A stretch of DNA of 48,957 nucleotides, from the NCBI GenBank assembly GCA_027858615.1, contig JAQICJ010000214.1, positions 1 through 48,957 of the forward strand, read 5' to 3'. Shown here in pieces: positions 34,074 to 43,296 of the stretch. Origin of the DNA: Deltaproteobacteria bacterium (GTDB lineage Bacteria > Myxococcota_A > Polyangia > HGW-17). Made by a program: the position numbers and the translations under genes. Numbering within the stretch: position 1 is the stretch's first letter; each line of letters starts with the position of its first letter. The notes under the pieces were generated by a model that saw only the letters and a program-made list of their open reading frames with translations, did not search any database and was not told the origin of the DNA.

Positions 34074-35618
34074 TTATTTTACTTCAACTTCAAGACTTCC
34101 TTCAGCCAGCCGGACATTTAACTGATCACCGCCAGTTGCCTCTTTGCTTTTCAACAAAATTTTTCCCTTCTTGTCGGTGACCAGAGCGTATCCCCTTTTG
34201 AGAACTGAATCAGGACTCAGAGCTGCCAGGGTGAACCTGTGAAGTTTTAATTTTTCCCGGTTGGAACCAAGCACGGTCTCCATTTCTTCCACCATTCTTC
34301 TTTTCAGATCTTCCAATTTTCTGTCTCCGGTGGTAATTACTTTTTCCACGTTGTACTGCAGTAATTTATCCCTGAAATAATTGAATTCGGTTTTTTTCTG
34401 ATTTAATAAATTTACAAAAGATCTCTGAAGTTGATTGTTGAGATAGTCCAATTCTCTGTATTTTTTATTGAGAATCAATTCCGGATCGTGGATCTGGCTT
34501 TTGAGCAATTGTAATCTTCTTTGTCTGGTGTCCAAATTATTTCTCATCAGATGCAGGAGCTGCTGCTTTAAACCTGTAACCTGCTGTTTTAAATATATTT
34601 TTTCTTTAAAAACATGTTCTGCCGCTTCTGTTGGTGTAGCCAATCTCAAATCTGCCGCATGATCAGTCAAAACCGTATCTGTTTCGTGTCCTATAGCTGA
34701 AATAATAGGGGTTTTGCAAGAAAAAACCGCCCGTACAACCTTTTCGTTGTTAAAGCAGAACAGATCTTCAAAAGAACCTCCTCCTCGGGTAACAACAATC
34801 AGATCCACCTTTTTCATTTTATCCAGGCGGGCAATGGCTTTTCTTATCTGATCAGGAGCCTTCTCTCCCTGAACTATGGCAGGAGAAATAATCAATGAGG
34901 AGGAAAATCTTTGTCTGGCTATTTTGATGAAATCCCGCAAAGCAGCACCTTCAGGTGAGGTTACCACTCCAACATTTTTGGGAAAATCAGGGATTGGTTT
35001 CTTGTGCTCCTTATTAAACAAGCCTTCTTTTCTCAACTTGTTAGTTAATATCTCAAGTGCCTGTGCCAAGGAACCTCGACCAGCCCTCTCCATCAGATTG
35101 ACATTCAAGGAGAGACTGCCGGTGGGTTCGTAAATTCTGAGATATCCCCTAACTCTCACCTGAATTCCATCTTCTGGTTCAAAAGTCGCTCTGAAACTGT
35201 TGCGGAAAGAAATACACCGGATTAAATTATCGTTTTCTTTGAGGGAATAATAGTAGATTCCCCGTCGTCTGGCAACATTGATCAATTCCCCTTCTATCCA
35301 CAGAGTTCTAAAATTTTCTTTTATGACTTGGTTTAATCCAGACAAAACCTCACTGACTTTCCAGATTTTTTTTGTTTCCTCAGGTTTCCGGGAATCCTTT
35401 TGCTCGGATATTTTAGGGGAGTTTGTCGATTTCTTTTCAGGTGAGGGGGTTTTGTTTTTTATGGAATATTTGGGGGAAGCAGGCTGTTTATCAACATCGG
35501 AAATGGAAGAACTGTCAGATTGTTGATTTTCCGATATCATTCCAGCCAGATTGCTGAAAAGATCTCGAGATTTCAAACTTTTTCCTTTTTTACTTTCTCG
35601 TTCTTTTTTTTTGGTCAT
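34074..35618 (-). CDS. xseA: Exodeoxyribonuclease VII large subunit
   Basis: Catalytic subunit of exonuclease VII, which degrades single-stranded DNA to oligonucleotides. The 514 residues start with an about 85-residue Ser/Lys/Pro-rich extension not seen in the usual 400-450-residue proteins. The OB domain (KVSEVLSGLNQVIKENFRTLWIEGELINV) follows, then the catalytic domain VGVVTSPEGAALRDF, RGGGSFEDLFCFN and SAIGHETDTVLTDHAADLRLATPTEAAE. After that come a long coiled coil and the C-terminal VLKRGYALVTDKKGKIL. xseB is not adjacent. Confidence 0.93.
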   Translation of the reverse strand: MTKKKERESKKGKSLKSRDLFSNLAGMISENQQSDSSSISDVDKQPASPKYSIKNKTPSPEKKSTNSPKISEQKDSRKPEETKKIWKVSEVLSGLNQVIKENFRTLWIEGELINVARRRGIYYYSLKENDNLIRCISFRNSFRATFEPEDGIQVRVRGYLRIYEPTGSLSLNVNLMERAGRGSLAQALEILTNKLRKEGLFNKEHKKPIPDFPKNVGVVTSPEGAALRDFIKIARQRFSSSLIISPAIVQGEKAPDQIRKAIARLDKMKKVDLIVVTRGGGSFEDLFCFNNEKVVRAVFSCKTPIISAIGHETDTVLTDHAADLRLATPTEAAEHVFKEKIYLKQQVTGLKQQLLHLMRNNLDTRQRRLQLLKSQIHDPELILNKKYRELDYLNNQLQRSFVNLLNQKKTEFNYFRDKLLQYNVEKVITTGDRKLEDLKRRMVEEMETVLGSNREKLKLHRFTLAALSPDSVLKRGYALVTDKKGKILLKSKEATGGDQLNVRLAEGSLEVEVK

Positions 35619-35628
35619 AATTTGAATT

Positions 35629-36411
35629 TTAATCTGGGCAGATTAAACGACGAATTTCCATGTTTGGGGGAATATTTTGACCAAAAGCGGCTGGGGACAT
35701 CTCCACATTTGGCTCTATCGAGGACCAGAAAAAAACAGTGTCTTCATTTTTGCCTTTTTTAGTGATTCTTATTCTGGTGGGAACCCATTTCCCGAGTATT
35801 TTTTTGTGGCCTCTGTATTCAACCTTGATCTTTTTGGAACCGTCTTCCAGATACAACTTGACTACCTTCCAATGCTTTTTGCCTTTGTAACCCAGAATAT
35901 GAATTTTGACCCGGGTTTTACCTTTGACAGCCTTGATGATTTCATGGCCATTGTCGCTATCCCAGGTTAAATCTTTGGTGCTCAGACCTTCAGGGGGAAG
36001 TCCCAGCATGATCCGATAGAGCAATTTTGGATGAAGAGGAATTCCCATAATCGACTTGATTGCGCAAGTATCAGCTTTTCCCGTATAAAATTTGTTATTG
36101 CGCTGATCATTGGCTCTGAAACTCGAGCCATCCGAGGTGAGCAAAAGAACGGAAGAATTCATGGGTGGGGGTATCACAGCATCAAATCTGAGTCTGCCGT
36201 GTTTATCAGCTATCAAAAACACTTTGACCTTAAGACGTCCTCCCGGCAGCATAGCATCTACCTTACCTTTATTCCTCACCAGATTGATGGGATTATTGCT
36301 TACCACATCCATCAGTTTGTTTGACGTCGGTTTTGTATAAGGTCTTTTGTAATTGGCGCAACTTGCTAGAATAATAGAGCAAATTAACAAAACAGATGAT
36401 GGATATTTCAA
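35629..36411 (-). CDS. LolB-like outer-membrane lipoprotein
   Basis: A 260-residue lipoprotein (lipobox LASC). It has an unclosed beta-barrel-like pattern with LRFDAVIPPPMNSSVLLLTSDGSSFRANDQRNNKFYTGKA, GIPLHPKLLYRIMLGLPP and later strands VKIHILGYKGKKHWKVVKLYL. This resembles the LolB/DUF4292 group that binds lipoprotein acyl chains; true LolB function is not shown. It is 10 bp upstream of xseA, so probably in one operon. Confidence 0.6.
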   Translation of the reverse strand: MKYPSSVLLICSIILASCANYKRPYTKPTSNKLMDVVSNNPINLVRNKGKVDAMLPGGRLKVKVFLIADKHGRLRFDAVIPPPMNSSVLLLTSDGSSFRANDQRNNKFYTGKADTCAIKSIMGIPLHPKLLYRIMLGLPPEGLSTKDLTWDSDNGHEIIKAVKGKTRVKIHILGYKGKKHWKVVKLYLEDGSKKIKVEYRGHKKILGKWVPTRIRITKKGKNEDTVFFWSSIEPNVEMSPAAFGQNIPPNMEIRRLICPD

Positions 36412-36592
36412 AATAGATCCTTAATCCCTAAAAACGGGGATAAAACCCTAATGCTATTTTTTACAGTTAATATTTCCATGCTGATGGTCCAACTAGTATG
36501 AAAAACATCTGTGTCCGCAAATACCTGCAAAGAAATTTACAATGAAACTTGTGCTGATTTTGCAGATAAAATAATTTTATGCCAAATTTTGG

Positions 36593-37390
36593 CTATATCT
36601 TATCTTTTTTCAACTGCAACAATTTCTTTTCGATACTGTCAAGATACATGAAAATTGTTTTTGAAAGAAAATTAACCATTTGAATATCATTGTCATGAGT
36701 AAGATCCATGTCGATATTATCGTAGTATTGTTGTCTTTCAACAGCAGGAATCATAGCCGGCGGGTAGTTTTTATAGGTCAGAATCATATTCATGACCAAC
36801 CTGGCCAGGGAGCCTGAATTGTTAGGCCAGGGAAAAATAGACATCAATTTGTTATGAATGGAGGCAGCCATCATTAATGCCGGCATTTTACGAAAAGTTG
36901 AAGATTGCAACCAGTCACCTAGTTTTCTCATTTTGTAGGGGATCTTCTCAGGTTGGGAAAAATCATGTGCATATTGCCTGTGCAGAGGAATCTCCTTGCG
37001 ATATACCAGATCTTTGTTGCTTTCAGAAACAGTGATTATATTATGCAATTGTTTGATTGTGTTGTTGGTAAGAGTCAGTCGTTTTTTTCTGCCGGCTTTT
37101 CTGACTTTTTGAATCCCCTTGTAAAAAGCTTGGACATCAAAATAGTTGGGGATAAGATCGGAATTGCTGATAATCCGATCATCAAGGGCTGATTTTATTT
37201 CAAGATGGTTCAAGACTACGCCTTCAATGGCAAACTCGTGGTAACACCAAGTTATATCAACAAAATTGTCCAGTATCTTTTTTTTATGGGAACTGAGGGA
37301 TTTTACTATCTCGTTGTGTTCTTCAATTCTTCTCTCAAGCCTTCTTATTTCGCTCTGTTCAAGCAAACTGGGATATGTTTTTTTGGCCAT
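36593..37390 (-). CDS. Fic-fold protein with degenerate active site
   Basis: A 265-residue protein with the layout of Fic-domain proteins: an early ITWCYHEFAIEGVVL (analogue of the SxxIEGN inhibitory-helix region), NNTIKQLHNII, a flap/insert with EIPLHRQYAHDFSQPEKIPYKMRKLGDWL, and the core helix pair AASIHNKLMSIFPWPNNSGSLARL. In active Fic proteins the core reads HPFxDGNGRxxRL. Here it is FPWPNNSGSLARL, so the catalytic His is Phe186 and the anion loop is mostly replaced. AMPylation is therefore unlikely; it may bind a partner or nucleotide. ATG 37390 has AAGGAG 5-6 nt upstream. Confidence 0.68.
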   Translation of the reverse strand: MAKKTYPSLLEQSEIRRLERRIEEHNEIVKSLSSHKKKILDNFVDITWCYHEFAIEGVVLNHLEIKSALDDRIISNSDLIPNYFDVQAFYKGIQKVRKAGRKKRLTLTNNTIKQLHNIITVSESNKDLVYRKEIPLHRQYAHDFSQPEKIPYKMRKLGDWLQSSTFRKMPALMMAASIHNKLMSIFPWPNNSGSLARLVMNMILTYKNYPPAMIPAVERQQYYDNIDMDLTHDNDIQMVNFLSKTIFMYLDSIEKKLLQLKKDKI

Positions 37391-37489
37391 ATTTCTCCTT
37401 GATACCAACTGATCAATTAAAATCCAGACGGATTGTTACAATAAAAAAATAAAAAACGGGAACCGAGTATAGGAAAAAAGTAATATTTA

Positions 37490-39439
37490 TCAAGAAAAAT
37501 CAGGAAAACAACTCATTTCATTTACAAATTTTACGAATTGAGAATAACAATAAAAACCGTCATCCAAAAATAAATTACAATTATTGTCTACTCCATTACA
37601 TTGCTCTTCAGCTCCGGGGTAAACCTGCTCATCATTATCATCACAATCAACTGAAAACTCAAATCCATCACCGTCATTATCTGTAGCAGTGTTGATATTG
37701 CCTCGATAGATGATTGCATCAAGAGCAAAAAGAGAGTCTGGTTCTCCTTCGGATAAAATATTCATGATTTTTATGAATCTGAAATTTTCAAAGGATAAAT
37801 CAGGGAGCTGGATTATTTCATTTGCTTGATACACTCCAAGATCATGCCATTGTTCTTTCCTGCTGGATCTGACAAAAACTTGATATTGGCTTGCCGAAGA
37901 AAAGTTGACAATCTCAATTTGTGAATTTTCCCCGGTAAGAAGAGGAAATCCAAAATCATATTCAACAAATCCTCCAGGAAGTAGATTGAAATAAATTCCG
38001 TCAGGTTGACCCAATCCATCTGCAGCCCAATTCTCCTCTTCGAAAACCTCATAGGGATTATTATCACCAAAAGCTACCAGTTTCAAGGGAGTTAATTCCA
38101 CAGTGCCGTCAGCAGCCGGAAGCTGGGGAGTGAGGGCAAAAACAATATTTTCACTTTCCAGAGGAGAAAAATTATCAACAACTTCCAGTTGGTAACCGGG
38201 TGAATAAACTTGCAATTCCAAGTCTCCCTCGGGAAAAATACGACAGAACCAGCCTGAATCATTGGTGTAAAAAGAGCGGGGATAATTGGTCAACTGCAAT
38301 CTTGCAGTCAGGGGGGTTTGAGCTTGATCAACAACCTGACCGCATTTGACCAGAGGCTCAACTCCGTCAAGCAATCTGAACAGGGCTGCAACATTTTCCT
38401 GAATCAGATCTTCGTAAGGTTGAGGTTGCAAATTTTCCAGGGTATAGGCGAAGGTGCCCAAAAAAGCATAAAGAGCATCCTGAGCGGATCCCCTGGCCTG
38501 ATACCAGTCAAACCCGATAATAAGTTCCAGATCTGCACATTGAGCATATATTGAACCGAGTTCCAGAATGAGTTCTTCATCTGCACTGGGGAAAGGGGTG
38601 TAATCGTAAACACAATTTACATATTCGGCTACACTGTGATAATCAAGAGATAAAATCGCCGGATACTTGTTTGCTAGTCTCCACAGAATCCGCACTTCCC
38701 TGGAAGTATAGGGATAATTGCTCTGTCCGCTACTGAAACCGGCCCCATATTGTCGGTTAAGATCGATACCACTGTTGTTGTAACGGGTATTGTTGTCATA
38801 ACCTTCCGGATTAACCACAGGGAGAAACAAAAAGGTAAATTTATTCAGATAATCAGCATGTTCAGGTTGCAACAATGCTTTAATCTGAGCCAGAACCACT
38901 TGGGATGAGATTACTTCATCTCCATGATGGGCTCCGGTTATTCTAATTACAGGCTTACCCGAAAACAAATCTCCAAGAATAAAAAGATAAACCGGGTAGT
39001 TATCATCTGTAAAACCAAGCAGATACAAATTGAGATCACTGTTTTGATGTTGATGGTATAATTGAGCAATCTCCTGTTTCATGAGAGGCCAGTCCGGATA
39101 GGATTGATAATCAGATTTAAAAATCAGGTCCGAATTGGGATAAAATTCAAAACCAAGAGCTTCGATCTCGTCGAGTTTTTCCAGAGGAAAAGAAACGAGT
39201 AAATAGTCCTCCTCGGGTTTGATTACAGCTGAATATTTACGATTGAAAAACCTCAACTTGTTTTTATATCTGCTTTGCTGCCACCATTTTCCAGAATCAA
39301 CTGCCACCGGTCTGATATATCCTTGCATCTGAATCCGGCTCTGGGCACCTGCTTCATTGATACCGCAAAAAACCAGAACCAGCAGTAAAAACAGTATTGC
39401 AAATAACAGACAACGGGGAAACCAATATTTCTCAATCAT
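37490..39439 (-). CDS. M14-family zinc carboxypeptidase with MopE-like C-terminal tail
   Basis: About 650 residues with an N-terminal signal (LLFAILFLLLVLVFCGINEAGA). The M14 domain has Zn ligands H175-x-x-E178 in GAHHGDE and His271 in LDYHS. It also has NNSGIDLNRQY and a catalytic Glu338 in FAYTLENL (numbered from ATG 39448). A carboxypeptidase-regulatory-like domain and a lectin-like domain follow, and the end is a MopE-type motif DNDGDGFEFSVDCDDND...CNGVDNNC that probably binds metal. ATG 39439 overlaps the preceding stop as ATGA and ATG 39448 is also possible; no strong ribosome site decides. Confidence 0.86.
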   Translation of the reverse strand: MIEKYWFPRCLLFAILFLLLVLVFCGINEAGAQSRIQMQGYIRPVAVDSGKWWQQSRYKNKLRFFNRKYSAVIKPEEDYLLVSFPLEKLDEIEALGFEFYPNSDLIFKSDYQSYPDWPLMKQEIAQLYHQHQNSDLNLYLLGFTDDNYPVYLFILGDLFSGKPVIRITGAHHGDEVISSQVVLAQIKALLQPEHADYLNKFTFLFLPVVNPEGYDNNTRYNNSGIDLNRQYGAGFSSGQSNYPYTSREVRILWRLANKYPAILSLDYHSVAEYVNCVYDYTPFPSADEELILELGSIYAQCADLELIIGFDWYQARGSAQDALYAFLGTFAYTLENLQPQPYEDLIQENVAALFRLLDGVEPLVKCGQVVDQAQTPLTARLQLTNYPRSFYTNDSGWFCRIFPEGDLELQVYSPGYQLEVVDNFSPLESENIVFALTPQLPAADGTVELTPLKLVAFGDNNPYEVFEEENWAADGLGQPDGIYFNLLPGGFVEYDFGFPLLTGENSQIEIVNFSSASQYQVFVRSSRKEQWHDLGVYQANEIIQLPDLSFENFRFIKIMNILSEGEPDSLFALDAIIYRGNINTATDNDGDGFEFSVDCDDNDEQVYPGAEEQCNGVDNNCNLFLDDGFYCYSQFVKFVNEMSCFPDFS

Positions 39440-40560
39440 TTGTTGCATCTTTTTTGTTCAAACCCTTCTTTCAAAAGTAATTGTTCCACATTCTGGTCAG
39501 GATGCAAATCTTTCAGGTTGATTACTTCCATTTTAAAAGTGTTCCCTGTCTTTTTGTCTCCATCGAATTTTTGCAAAACAACACCGGTTTGTTGCAACTC
39601 TCTTTTGATTGCCTTTCTTCTTTTCCAGAAAATCTCTCTTCTTTGTTTCTGAAGTTTGCCATTGAGAATACGGTTCAAATTATTCAGCCCCTTCGTCAGC
39701 CGCTTTTGCTTTTGTAAATATCTTTCTTTTTCATTTAAAAACAAAAAAGGTACCCGGGAATATTTTAAGGAAAATGTAAACTTGAAAACTGAAGAAAACC
39801 CTCCTGATGTTCTGAAAACCCAAGTATCCCCCAGTTTATACTGTAACTGGGCTTTGCCTGTTTTTCCGGTCAAAAACACAAGATCCGGAGGTGAATCAAA
39901 TTTTTCAAGAAGTTGATCGAGTTTTTTTCGTTCCATTGAGAAACAGGCAATAATCAATTGGGGTTTTCTGGCTTTGATTTTTTTGACAACCCGTTTCCAT
40001 ATTTCCGGCAAGTAAGCTCCCCCTTTTGAACTTCCGGGTATTAAACTGACCAGAGCAATTTTCAACTCACCTTCTTGAAAAATTCGAAAGGATTTCTGCA
40101 GATCTGACAGTTGCAATTGCAAAAGCCCGGGGCTGGACTTGACTTCTATTTTTTCGGCCTCCGGAGAAGCGAGCAAAGCCAGTTCACTTTGTCCGGGAAC
40201 AAATAAATCAACCCCGTATTTATCCATATACTCTAGTAATTTTAGATATTTAGGAATACTGAAAGCAGGTTTTTTCGGTTTAACAACCAGTGAATCGCCC
40301 CCGATCACAACTTTTGATGATTGTTTTAAATCTTGGATTTTCCCCAGATAAGACAACAAGGATGCAAAACCACTTTGACCACTGCAGGTTCCTGGCCAGA
40401 TTACTCCCTGACCTCCTCCACTCCAGATCAATTTCAAGGTGGAATCAGGTTGTTTTCCGATTGTTGTTTCTTCAGTTTCTGTTTTACTTTGCTTGCGACA
40501 ACCGAGTAAAAAAATTATCAGAAACAAAATCGGACCAAATTTTGTAATTATTATTTTCAT
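39436..40560 (-). CDS. Lipoprotein related to 5'-nucleotidase/UshA metallophosphatase domain, degenerate
   Basis: A 374-residue lipoprotein (lipobox LLGC). SGGGQGVIWPGTCSGQSGFASLLSYLGKI, VVIGGDSLVV and EYMDKYGVDLFVPGQSELALL follow the order of UshA-like calcineurin phosphatases (N-terminal strand with metal ligands, GGD, G-x-x-E/H-x). Several usual metal ligands (D-x-H, GNHE) are missing or changed, so activity is doubtful. The C-terminal third is Lys/Arg-rich and helical. It is an operon member between a Nudix gene (3 bp away) and the M14 gene (overlap). Confidence 0.58.
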   Translation of the reverse strand: MKIIITKFGPILFLIIFLLGCRKQSKTETEETTIGKQPDSTLKLIWSGGGQGVIWPGTCSGQSGFASLLSYLGKIQDLKQSSKVVIGGDSLVVKPKKPAFSIPKYLKLLEYMDKYGVDLFVPGQSELALLASPEAEKIEVKSSPGLLQLQLSDLQKSFRIFQEGELKIALVSLIPGSSKGGAYLPEIWKRVVKKIKARKPQLIIACFSMERKKLDQLLEKFDSPPDLVFLTGKTGKAQLQYKLGDTWVFRTSGGFSSVFKFTFSLKYSRVPFLFLNEKERYLQKQKRLTKGLNNLNRILNGKLQKQRREIFWKRRKAIKRELQQTGVVLQKFDGDKKTGNTFKMEVINLKDLHPDQNVEQLLLKEGFEQKRCNK

Positions 40561-40563
40561 CCT

Positions 40564-41160
40564 TCATTTCCCCATGAAATCGAGAACCAGACTGCTCCAA
40601 TTTTCAAAATTAATTTCATTTCTGGAACTTATTAGCTCTTCAAAATTGCGAAATTCACCTTGTAGAACTTTTTCTTCACCTATTTTGACCTTTTCATCAG
40701 TCTCAAGATTTACCTGCAAAACTACACCGGTATGAACAGTACCAACTTCATTGGATTCATCGTTAAGCAACCCCAGAATCTCAAATCTGTCTGCTGGTAT
40801 CTCCAGACTTATCTCTTCAAGTAATTCCCTTTTTGCTCCAGCCAGAACAATATTATCATCTTTGTCTTCACTTAATTCAACTGGATTGATATGACCACCA
40901 ACTCCCACTGAATATAGATTGTGCAGTCTCTTTTCTCCTCCCCCTTTCAGACGTTTGAACAAAAAGCATTCTTTTCCGCGGCGAACAACAACATAGGGAA
41001 TCAACTGTTTGAACTGGGGATCTCGCTCAGCTTGTCTTCTTTCAATGAAAAAACCTTCAGACTGGAGATTTTCAAAATTTTCCCGGGAAAGTTTGTCAAC
41101 TCTGTTACGGGGTAATATTTTCTCGAATTGTTCTCTTTTGACTACATAAACAAATTCCAT
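40564..41160 (-). CDS. Nudix hydrolase with insertion in the Nudix box
   Basis: A 198-residue protein. The Nudix box GGHINPVE...AGAKRELLEEISLEI carries an about 10-residue acidic insertion (LSEDKDDNIV) between the G and REx2EE parts, as in one known subgroup of long Nudix proteins (SVGxGGHIN). The flanking VYVVKREQFEKI and VHTGVVLQVNL support the assignment. Substrate is unknown. It lies 10 bp after the thioesterase gene and 3 bp before the UshA-like gene. Confidence 0.82.
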   Translation of the reverse strand: MEFVYVVKREQFEKILPRNRVDKLSRENFENLQSEGFFIERRQAERDPQFKQLIPYVVVRRGKECFLFKRLKGGGEKRLHNLYSVGVGGHINPVELSEDKDDNIVLAGAKRELLEEISLEIPADRFEILGLLNDESNEVGTVHTGVVLQVNLETDEKVKIGEEKVLQGEFRNFEELISSRNEINFENWSSLVLDFMGK

Positions 41161-41170
41161 TATTTTCCTT

Positions 41171-41554
41171 TCAACTTAACTTTTCAATTATCTCCGAGGG
41201 AAGTTCAATGGCTTCCCGTTTTTCCATATCAATAAAAACAATTGTTGCCAATGCTTTGCACACCATATCCTTCTCATCATTGTATATTTTCTGCTCAAGA
41301 GTGAAAGATTTTCCTCCTCTTTTGGCAAACAAAGTCTGGATCTTGATCCTGTCCCTGAAGTACAACTCCTTCAAAAAGGAAACGTTGATTCCAACCAGAG
41401 CAGGGCCTTTTCCTTTTTCCAGAAAAGAGTCAAAATCCATACCTAGTTTTTCAGCCCAGTCCCAGCGGGCCCATTCCAAATATTCCAGATAAACGGCATT
41501 GTTAACATGACCGAATTTATCAAGGTGAGTGGATTCAACTTTTATTTCATACAT
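41171..41554 (-). CDS. Acyl-CoA thioesterase, 4HBT hotdog fold
   Basis: A 127-residue hotdog protein of the YbgC/4-hydroxybenzoyl-CoA type: THLDKFGHVNNAVYLEYLEWARWDW with the catalytic-type D-x-x-G-H-V-N-N, then GINVSFLKELYFRDRIKIQT. It hydrolyses an acyl-CoA thioester; the natural substrate is unknown. ATG 41554 is chosen because AGGAG is 6 nt upstream; the in-frame extension to 41599 adds 15 atypical residues. First gene of the minus-strand group running to the M14 gene. Confidence 0.88.
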   Translation of the reverse strand: MYEIKVESTHLDKFGHVNNAVYLEYLEWARWDWAEKLGMDFDSFLEKGKGPALVGINVSFLKELYFRDRIKIQTLFAKRGGKSFTLEQKIYNDEKDMVCKALATIVFIDMEKREAIELPSEIIEKLS

Positions 41555-41648
41555 ATTTGGCTCCTGATAAAACACTTGACAGTTCAACCCTGTAAACAAA
41601 CAAGAAAAAACTTAACTACCTGTTGGAATTTATGTTAAATCAAAACAC

Positions 41649-43244
41649 ATGAAACAAGTATTTTTTCTTTCGATAATATTATTTGCAAGTGGATGCTTCC
41701 GAGCATCTCCCCAAAAACCAGAAAAAAAAAGTTGCAAGGGTGAATTTTCCTGGCCGAATCACCAGAAGCTTTTCACCCGTTTTGCCAATGATCGCAACTA
41801 CATGCATCGTTTTTTACATAACGGGGATGAACTATGGCCTAAACAAGCAAATCTTTGTGCCCTGGGAAGAAATTCTTTGGTAGATTTGGCTTTGGGTGCC
41901 GGAACCAGCCATGATCTGGGATTGAAAGGCTCAGCCTGGAGGGCTCACTATCTAACCATCGCCTGGACAAATGACTTCAAACGACTTTCAGATCCGCTCA
42001 AAGGCTCAAGACTTATTTACTCCTGGCCTCTGATTTCGTCAACCCTCTTTTACAGACTGCTGACAACTCAGAAATTCATCAACGGAAAAATAAAAAAAAT
42101 CCCTGATTTCCTCAAACTGTCGGTCAGTTCTCGAAAAAATGCCAGAATTCAGTGGAACCTCAGTAACTCAGCTTCAATTACCAGACATTGGGCACGTCGC
42201 TTGAGAGGTGCCTGGCTTCATAAAATTTTCATCTCTCTCCAGCATAGCGGGATTAAAATAAAATTAACAGATTTTGATTCTTCAACTTCTATTCTGAAAT
42301 TCAAACAAAAATTTGATCAACTTTCCGAACAGAAAAAAGAAAAAATGCTCCTTGAATTGGCCCAGCAGCTTCAACAACAACTCAAAGACAGAAAACTGCT
42401 TTTTCCTTCAGAAGAGATGCAACAAAAACTGGAAAAACTGCTGTATACAAAACTGGAAAAATATGAAAAAAAACTCTCACCCTGGCAATTGCTGGAAATC
42501 GGGAAAAAAACGCAGGATCCTGATTTGCAAACCAGGGTCAGAGAGATCAACTACATACTGCACGGTGATCCTCGCCTGAAACCAAAACCCCAATGGAAAG
42601 AAAAACACCGGGAATATCTGGAGTTGAAAGCACAAACAAAAAAATGGATGCAATATTTGAAAAAAATGGTTCTTTCCGAAAAAATTCAACAAAAAGTATT
42701 AACTCTCTCCAGAAAAGAAAAACTCCTGCTCAGTGGAAACTATTTCTTTGAAACATCACATCTTGCAGAAACAACCACAGGTTTTACCCATGCCGGCATG
42801 GTACTCTTCCTCAATAAAAAAAAGCAACCCTGGCTTTTTGATCGAGTTCTGGGCTTTTATTATGCAAATCCTTTGAAAACAATGAAACACAGCGCTATCG
42901 TGGAATTGGTGAAACCTGCCCCTACTATTGTCAACAAAGAAAAGAGATATGCTCTGCTACCCTACCGGGTTAAATCAGTTTTCAAATTCAAAAGAGGCTC
43001 CAGCAATCGGGTTTCCTGGAAAAATATATATACTGACTTCAAAAAGGAATTAACTCCTGCTTATAAACTTGGAGCTGGAATAATCTGGGGAATCATGAAT
43101 CTTTTGCCTAATTTCAAAAAGAATTCTCCCCTGCTTTATCCCCTTTATGAAACTAAAAAATTGGGAAAATACTCTTATTTGGACTTCAAATCCTTACAGA
43201 GTCTGAAAAATAAGACTATTTATCTGGTTGCCCGCTGCCGTTAA
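41649..43244 (+). CDS. Large lipoprotein of unknown function, possible NlpC/YiiX-like C-terminal part
   Basis: A 531-residue predicted lipoprotein (lipobox ASGC). The middle (about 230-360) is charged and helical. The C-terminal part contains LLSGNYFFETSHLAETTTGFTHAGMVLFLNKKKQPWLFDRVLG and AIVELVKPAPTIVN. These recall the H-x-G-x-V strand of permuted papain-like (YiiX/DUF830) enzymes, in which a His precedes the Cys. No matching Cys motif is clear, so this is tentative. It diverges from the thioesterase gene 94 bp away. Confidence 0.55.
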   Translation: MKQVFFLSIILFASGCFRASPQKPEKKSCKGEFSWPNHQKLFTRFANDRNYMHRFLHNGDELWPKQANLCALGRNSLVDLALGAGTSHDLGLKGSAWRAHYLTIAWTNDFKRLSDPLKGSRLIYSWPLISSTLFYRLLTTQKFINGKIKKIPDFLKLSVSSRKNARIQWNLSNSASITRHWARRLRGAWLHKIFISLQHSGIKIKLTDFDSSTSILKFKQKFDQLSEQKKEKMLLELAQQLQQQLKDRKLLFPSEEMQQKLEKLLYTKLEKYEKKLSPWQLLEIGKKTQDPDLQTRVREINYILHGDPRLKPKPQWKEKHREYLELKAQTKKWMQYLKKMVLSEKIQQKVLTLSRKEKLLLSGNYFFETSHLAETTTGFTHAGMVLFLNKKKQPWLFDRVLGFYYANPLKTMKHSAIVELVKPAPTIVNKEKRYALLPYRVKSVFKFKRGSSNRVSWKNIYTDFKKELTPAYKLGAGIIWGIMNLLPNFKKNSPLLYPLYETKKLGKYSYLDFKSLQSLKNKTIYLVARCR

Positions 43245-43296
43245 TGACAATTTTGGAAAAGTGTTCTATTACCTCGTTCGAACCTATTGTTCTGGT

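Noticed and set aside
37446-37466. AAACGGGAAC near the M14 gene end as another repeat terminus
   Set aside because: Only ten bases match the subtype-2 end and the surrounding sequence does not align; chance is not excluded.
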